Part shown: positions 4,729-6,751 of the stretch, piece by piece | How the letters are laid out: every line of letters starts with the position of its first letter | Position numbering within the stretch: position 1 is the first letter of the stretch | DNA from: Pseudomonadota bacterium | GTDB lineage: Bacteria; Myxococcota_A; Polyangia; Polyangiales; Polyangiaceae | Reading direction: 5' to 3' | NCBI GenBank assembly: GCA_023418705.1 | Contig: JAEZYZ010000331.1 | Span: forward strand, 1-6,751 | DNA length: 6,751 nucleotides | The notes under the pieces: model-generated | Database searches by the model: none | What the model saw: only the letters and a program-made list of their open reading frames with translations | Told to the model about the DNA's origin: nothing | Made by a program: the position numbers and the translations under genes

Positions 4729-6702
4729 ATGCCGGAAACCGACGCCATCGCCGAGGGCACCTTGCTCTACGAGCCGCCGGCCGAGCGCCGAGAGCGGTCG
4801 GCGCTCGCCGCCTACCAGCGCTTCCTCGAGCGCGAAGTGGGCCGCAGCTTCGAGGACTACGCCGGGCTCTGGGAGTGGTCGACCCGCGACCTCGAGGCTT
4901 TCTGGCTCAGCATCTGGCGCTTCTTCGACGTGCAGAGCCACGCCGCGCCGAGCGCGGGGCTCGTCGGCTCCATGCCGGACGCGCGCTGGTTTCCGGGCGC
5001 GCTGCTGAACTACGCCGAGCACGCGCTGCGCCGCCGTGACGATCACCCGGCGCTGATCGCCCGCGCCGAGGACGGCGCCCGCGAAGAGCTCAGCTACGCC
5101 GAGCTCGCCGATCGCGTGGCGCGGGCGCGAGCGGGCCTGTTGCGGTTGGGCGTCGGGCGAGGCGATCGCGTGGCGGCGCTGCTACCGAATGGGGTCGAAG
5201 CCGTGGTCGCGTTCCTGGCGACGGCGAGCCTCGGCGCCATCTGGTCGAGCTGCTCGCCGGAGTTCGGGGTGCAGAGCGTGCTCGATCGCTTCCGGCAGAT
5301 CGAGCCGAAGCTGTTGATCGCCGTGGACGCCTACCTCTACGGCGGAAAGACCTACGACCGCAGCGCGGCGCTGGCGGAGGTCGTCACGGAGCTGCCATCG
5401 TTGCAGCACACCGTCGTCGTCAGCCGCTCCGGCGTCGCCCGGCTCCCGGGGGCGAGCCTGTCGTTCGACGAGCTCTTGAGCCAGCAGGCGCCGCTCGCCT
5501 TCGAGCCCGTGCCCTTCGACCACCCGCTCTGGGTGCTGTACTCCTCGGGCACGACGGGGCTGCCGAAGCCGATCGTGCACGGCCACGGCGGCATCCTGCT
5601 CGAGCACTTCAAGGCGCTCGCGCTGCACTGCGATCTGCACGAAAACGACCGCTTCTTCTGGTTTACGACCACCGGCTGGATGATGTGGAACTTCCTGGTC
5701 GGCGGGCTCCTGCTCGGCACCACCTTGGTGCTCTACGACGGCAGCCCCGGCCACCCGGATCTGTCGGCCTTGTTCCGCGTCGCCGCCGAAGAGCGCATCA
5801 GCTACTTCGGCACGAGCGCCCCATTTTTGATGGCGTGCAGGAAGGCCGGGCTCGAGCCCGGCAAGGCGTTCGATCTCGGCGCGCTGCAGAGCGTCGGCAG
5901 CACCGGGGCGCCGCTGCCGCCGGAGGGGTTCGCCTGGGTCTACGAGCACCTGAGCCGCGACGTGCTGCTCGGCTCGGTCAGCGGCGGCACCGACGTGTGC
6001 ACCGCCTTCGTGCTGTCCGCGCCGACGCTGCCGGTGCACGCCGGAGAGCTCTCCTGCCGCGGCCTCGGCTGCAAGGTCGAAGCGTTCGACGCGGCCGGGC
6101 GCTCGGTCATCGACGAGGTCGGGGAGCTGGTGTTGACGGCGCCGATGCCCTCCATGCCCGTTGGGTTTTGGGGCGACGACGATGGATCGCGCTACCGCGA
6201 CAGCTATTTCTCGACGTACCCCGGCGTGTGGCGGCACGGCGACTGGATCCGGATCACTCCCAGGGGCAGCGCGGTGATCTACGGCCGCTCCGACGCCACC
6301 TTGAACCGCGGCGGCGTGCGCATGGGCACGAGCGAGTTCTACCGGGTCGTGGAGGCGCTGCCGGAGGTCGCCGATAGCCTGGTGGTCGACACCGCGGGCC
6401 CCGGCAACCAGACCGGCACGCTGTGGTTGTTCTTGGTGTTGCGCCCCGGCCGCGCCCTGGACACCGAGCTGCTCGACCAGATCCGGACGCGCCTGAGGAG
6501 CGATCTGTCCCCGCGTCACGTGCCCGACCGCATCGAACAGGTCACGGGCATCCCGCGCACCCTGAACGGCAAGAAGCTCGAGGTGCCGATCAAGCGCATC
6601 CTGTGCGGGGTGCCCGCGGACCAGGCCGTCAACCTCGACACCGTGCAGAACCCGGACGCGCTGCAGTCGGTGCTGAACGCCGCCGGGCACGCCGGCGCCT
6701 GA
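4729..6702 (+). CDS. Acetoacetate-CoA ligase (acetoacetyl-CoA synthetase)
   Basis: A 657-residue cytosolic enzyme, full length for the family (about 650). It activates acetoacetate with ATP and CoA to give acetoacetyl-CoA, AMP and pyrophosphate (EC 6.2.1.16), letting ketone-body carbon enter thiolase or polyester pathways. The N-terminal part has the acyl-CoA synthetase cap with FWLSIWRFFDV (58-68), then WFPGALLNYAEHAL (87-100). The AMP-binding motifs are in order: YSSGTTGLPKPIVHGHGG (271-288), WFTTTGWMMWNFLVGGLL (311-328), GSTGAPLP (390-397), SGGTDVC (418-424), HGDW (503-506) with the ribose-binding Asp505, and YGRSDATLNRGGVRMG (518-533). The C-terminal catalytic motif TLNGKKLEVPIKR (611-623) carries the likely catalytic Lys615. 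SGGTD in place of the YG.TE motif, and NGKKLEVP, are typical of acetoacetyl rather than acetyl-CoA synthetases. The ATG at 4729 begins the family-like sequence; upstream in-frame codons have no resemblance, and no clear ribosome site is seen. It is probably transcribed alone. Confidence 0.95.
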   Translation: MPETDAIAEGTLLYEPPAERRERSALAAYQRFLEREVGRSFEDYAGLWEWSTRDLEAFWLSIWRFFDVQSHAAPSAGLVGSMPDARWFPGALLNYAEHALRRRDDHPALIARAEDGAREELSYAELADRVARARAGLLRLGVGRGDRVAALLPNGVEAVVAFLATASLGAIWSSCSPEFGVQSVLDRFRQIEPKLLIAVDAYLYGGKTYDRSAALAEVVTELPSLQHTVVVSRSGVARLPGASLSFDELLSQQAPLAFEPVPFDHPLWVLYSSGTTGLPKPIVHGHGGILLEHFKALALHCDLHENDRFFWFTTTGWMMWNFLVGGLLLGTTLVLYDGSPGHPDLSALFRVAAEERISYFGTSAPFLMACRKAGLEPGKAFDLGALQSVGSTGAPLPPEGFAWVYEHLSRDVLLGSVSGGTDVCTAFVLSAPTLPVHAGELSCRGLGCKVEAFDAAGRSVIDEVGELVLTAPMPSMPVGFWGDDDGSRYRDSYFSTYPGVWRHGDWIRITPRGSAVIYGRSDATLNRGGVRMGTSEFYRVVEALPEVADSLVVDTAGPGNQTGTLWLFLVLRPGRALDTELLDQIRTRLRSDLSPRHVPDRIEQVTGIPRTLNGKKLEVPIKRILCGVPADQAVNLDTVQNPDALQSVLNAAGHAGA

Positions 6703-6713
6703 GCGCGCGCTCA
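6700..6713. repeat. Perfect 14-bp palindrome with a stop codon at each end
   Basis: TGAGCGCGCGCTCA reads the same on both strands. Its first three bases are the stop codon of acetoacetate-CoA ligase, and its last three are TGA on the minus strand. A perfect palindrome leaves no loop, so as RNA only a stem of about five pairs could form. It may act as a weak convergent end, or may simply be two convergent TGA stops in GC-rich DNA. Confidence 0.85.
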
Positions 6714-6751
6714 CGCCCCGACGGCCGCGCGCTGCGCCGGCCGCACGGCGG
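6711..6751 (-). CDS. Possible 3' end of a gene entering from the right
   Basis: On the minus strand the last bases of the window read in one frame as AVRPAQRAAVGA followed by TGA (6711-6713). Only 12 to 13 codons are visible, too few to recognise a family. Composition and the position facing the end of the acetoacetate-CoA ligase gene would suit a convergent neighbour. The 8-bp gap would match the tight 7-bp convergent spacing seen at 4059-4065. Random GC-rich DNA would often look the same. Confidence 0.25.
   Translation of the reverse strand, partial: AVRPAQRAAVGA

Noticed and set aside
5182..6714. A 510-residue minus-strand open frame opposite the acetoacetate-CoA ligase gene.
   Set aside because: It is antisense to a clearly recognisable full-length enzyme, is rich in Arg, Gly, Ala and Gln as expected of a GC-rich shadow, and matches no family.
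6722..6743. Hairpin formed by two CGGCCG sequences after the ligase gene.
   Set aside because: It lies within a possible minus-strand coding end and such pairing is common by chance in DNA of this composition; there is no T run.

Overview
The window is very GC-rich bacterial DNA. Codons end mostly in G or C, intergenic gaps are short, and there is a DUF222-less HNH nuclease of a type I associate with myxobacteria, next to a myxobacterial-looking set of housekeeping genes. My best guess is a member of the Myxococcota (Polyangiales/Sorangium-like). This is an inference from composition and protein style, not a database match.

Left third (1-1806), accessory and repeat-rich. A 15-unit array of a 39-bp repeat enters from the left edge and ends near 580. 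Just to its right is a minus-strand gene for an HNH endonuclease (641-1432). Its interdomain linker is built from five more copies of the same 39-bp unit, each encoding 13 residues. Upstream of the nuclease gene lies a 359-bp stretch with no intact gene. It contains a perfect small hairpin, four tandem copies of a 10-bp sequence (1621-1660) and a short peptide-coding relic that looks like part of an IS3-family transposase (1716-1796).

Middle (1807-4605), ordinary genes. There is a quinone oxidoreductase on the minus strand (1807-2787). A 235-bp divergent intergenic region follows, holding a sigma-54-like promoter. Next are a small ferritin-like four-helix protein (3023-3493, plus) and a single-pass membrane protein (3570-4058, plus). 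A TerB-like helical protein on the minus strand (4066-4605) converges on the membrane protein gene with only 7 bp between the stops.

Right third (4606-6751). A 123-bp divergent spacer with a perfect 9-bp direct repeat leads into a full-length acetoacetate-CoA ligase (4729-6702, plus). Its stop codon lies in a perfect 14-bp palindrome, which also supplies a possible stop codon for a minus-strand gene entering from the right.

The intact genes do not form one obvious pathway. Acetoacetate-CoA ligase feeds ketone-body carbon into central metabolism, the quinone oxidoreductase handles reactive quinones or enals, and the ferritin-like protein may bind iron or serve in stress. The most unusual part is the left third, where a protein-coding minisatellite occurs both inside a nuclease linker and as a larger array directly downstream of that gene.
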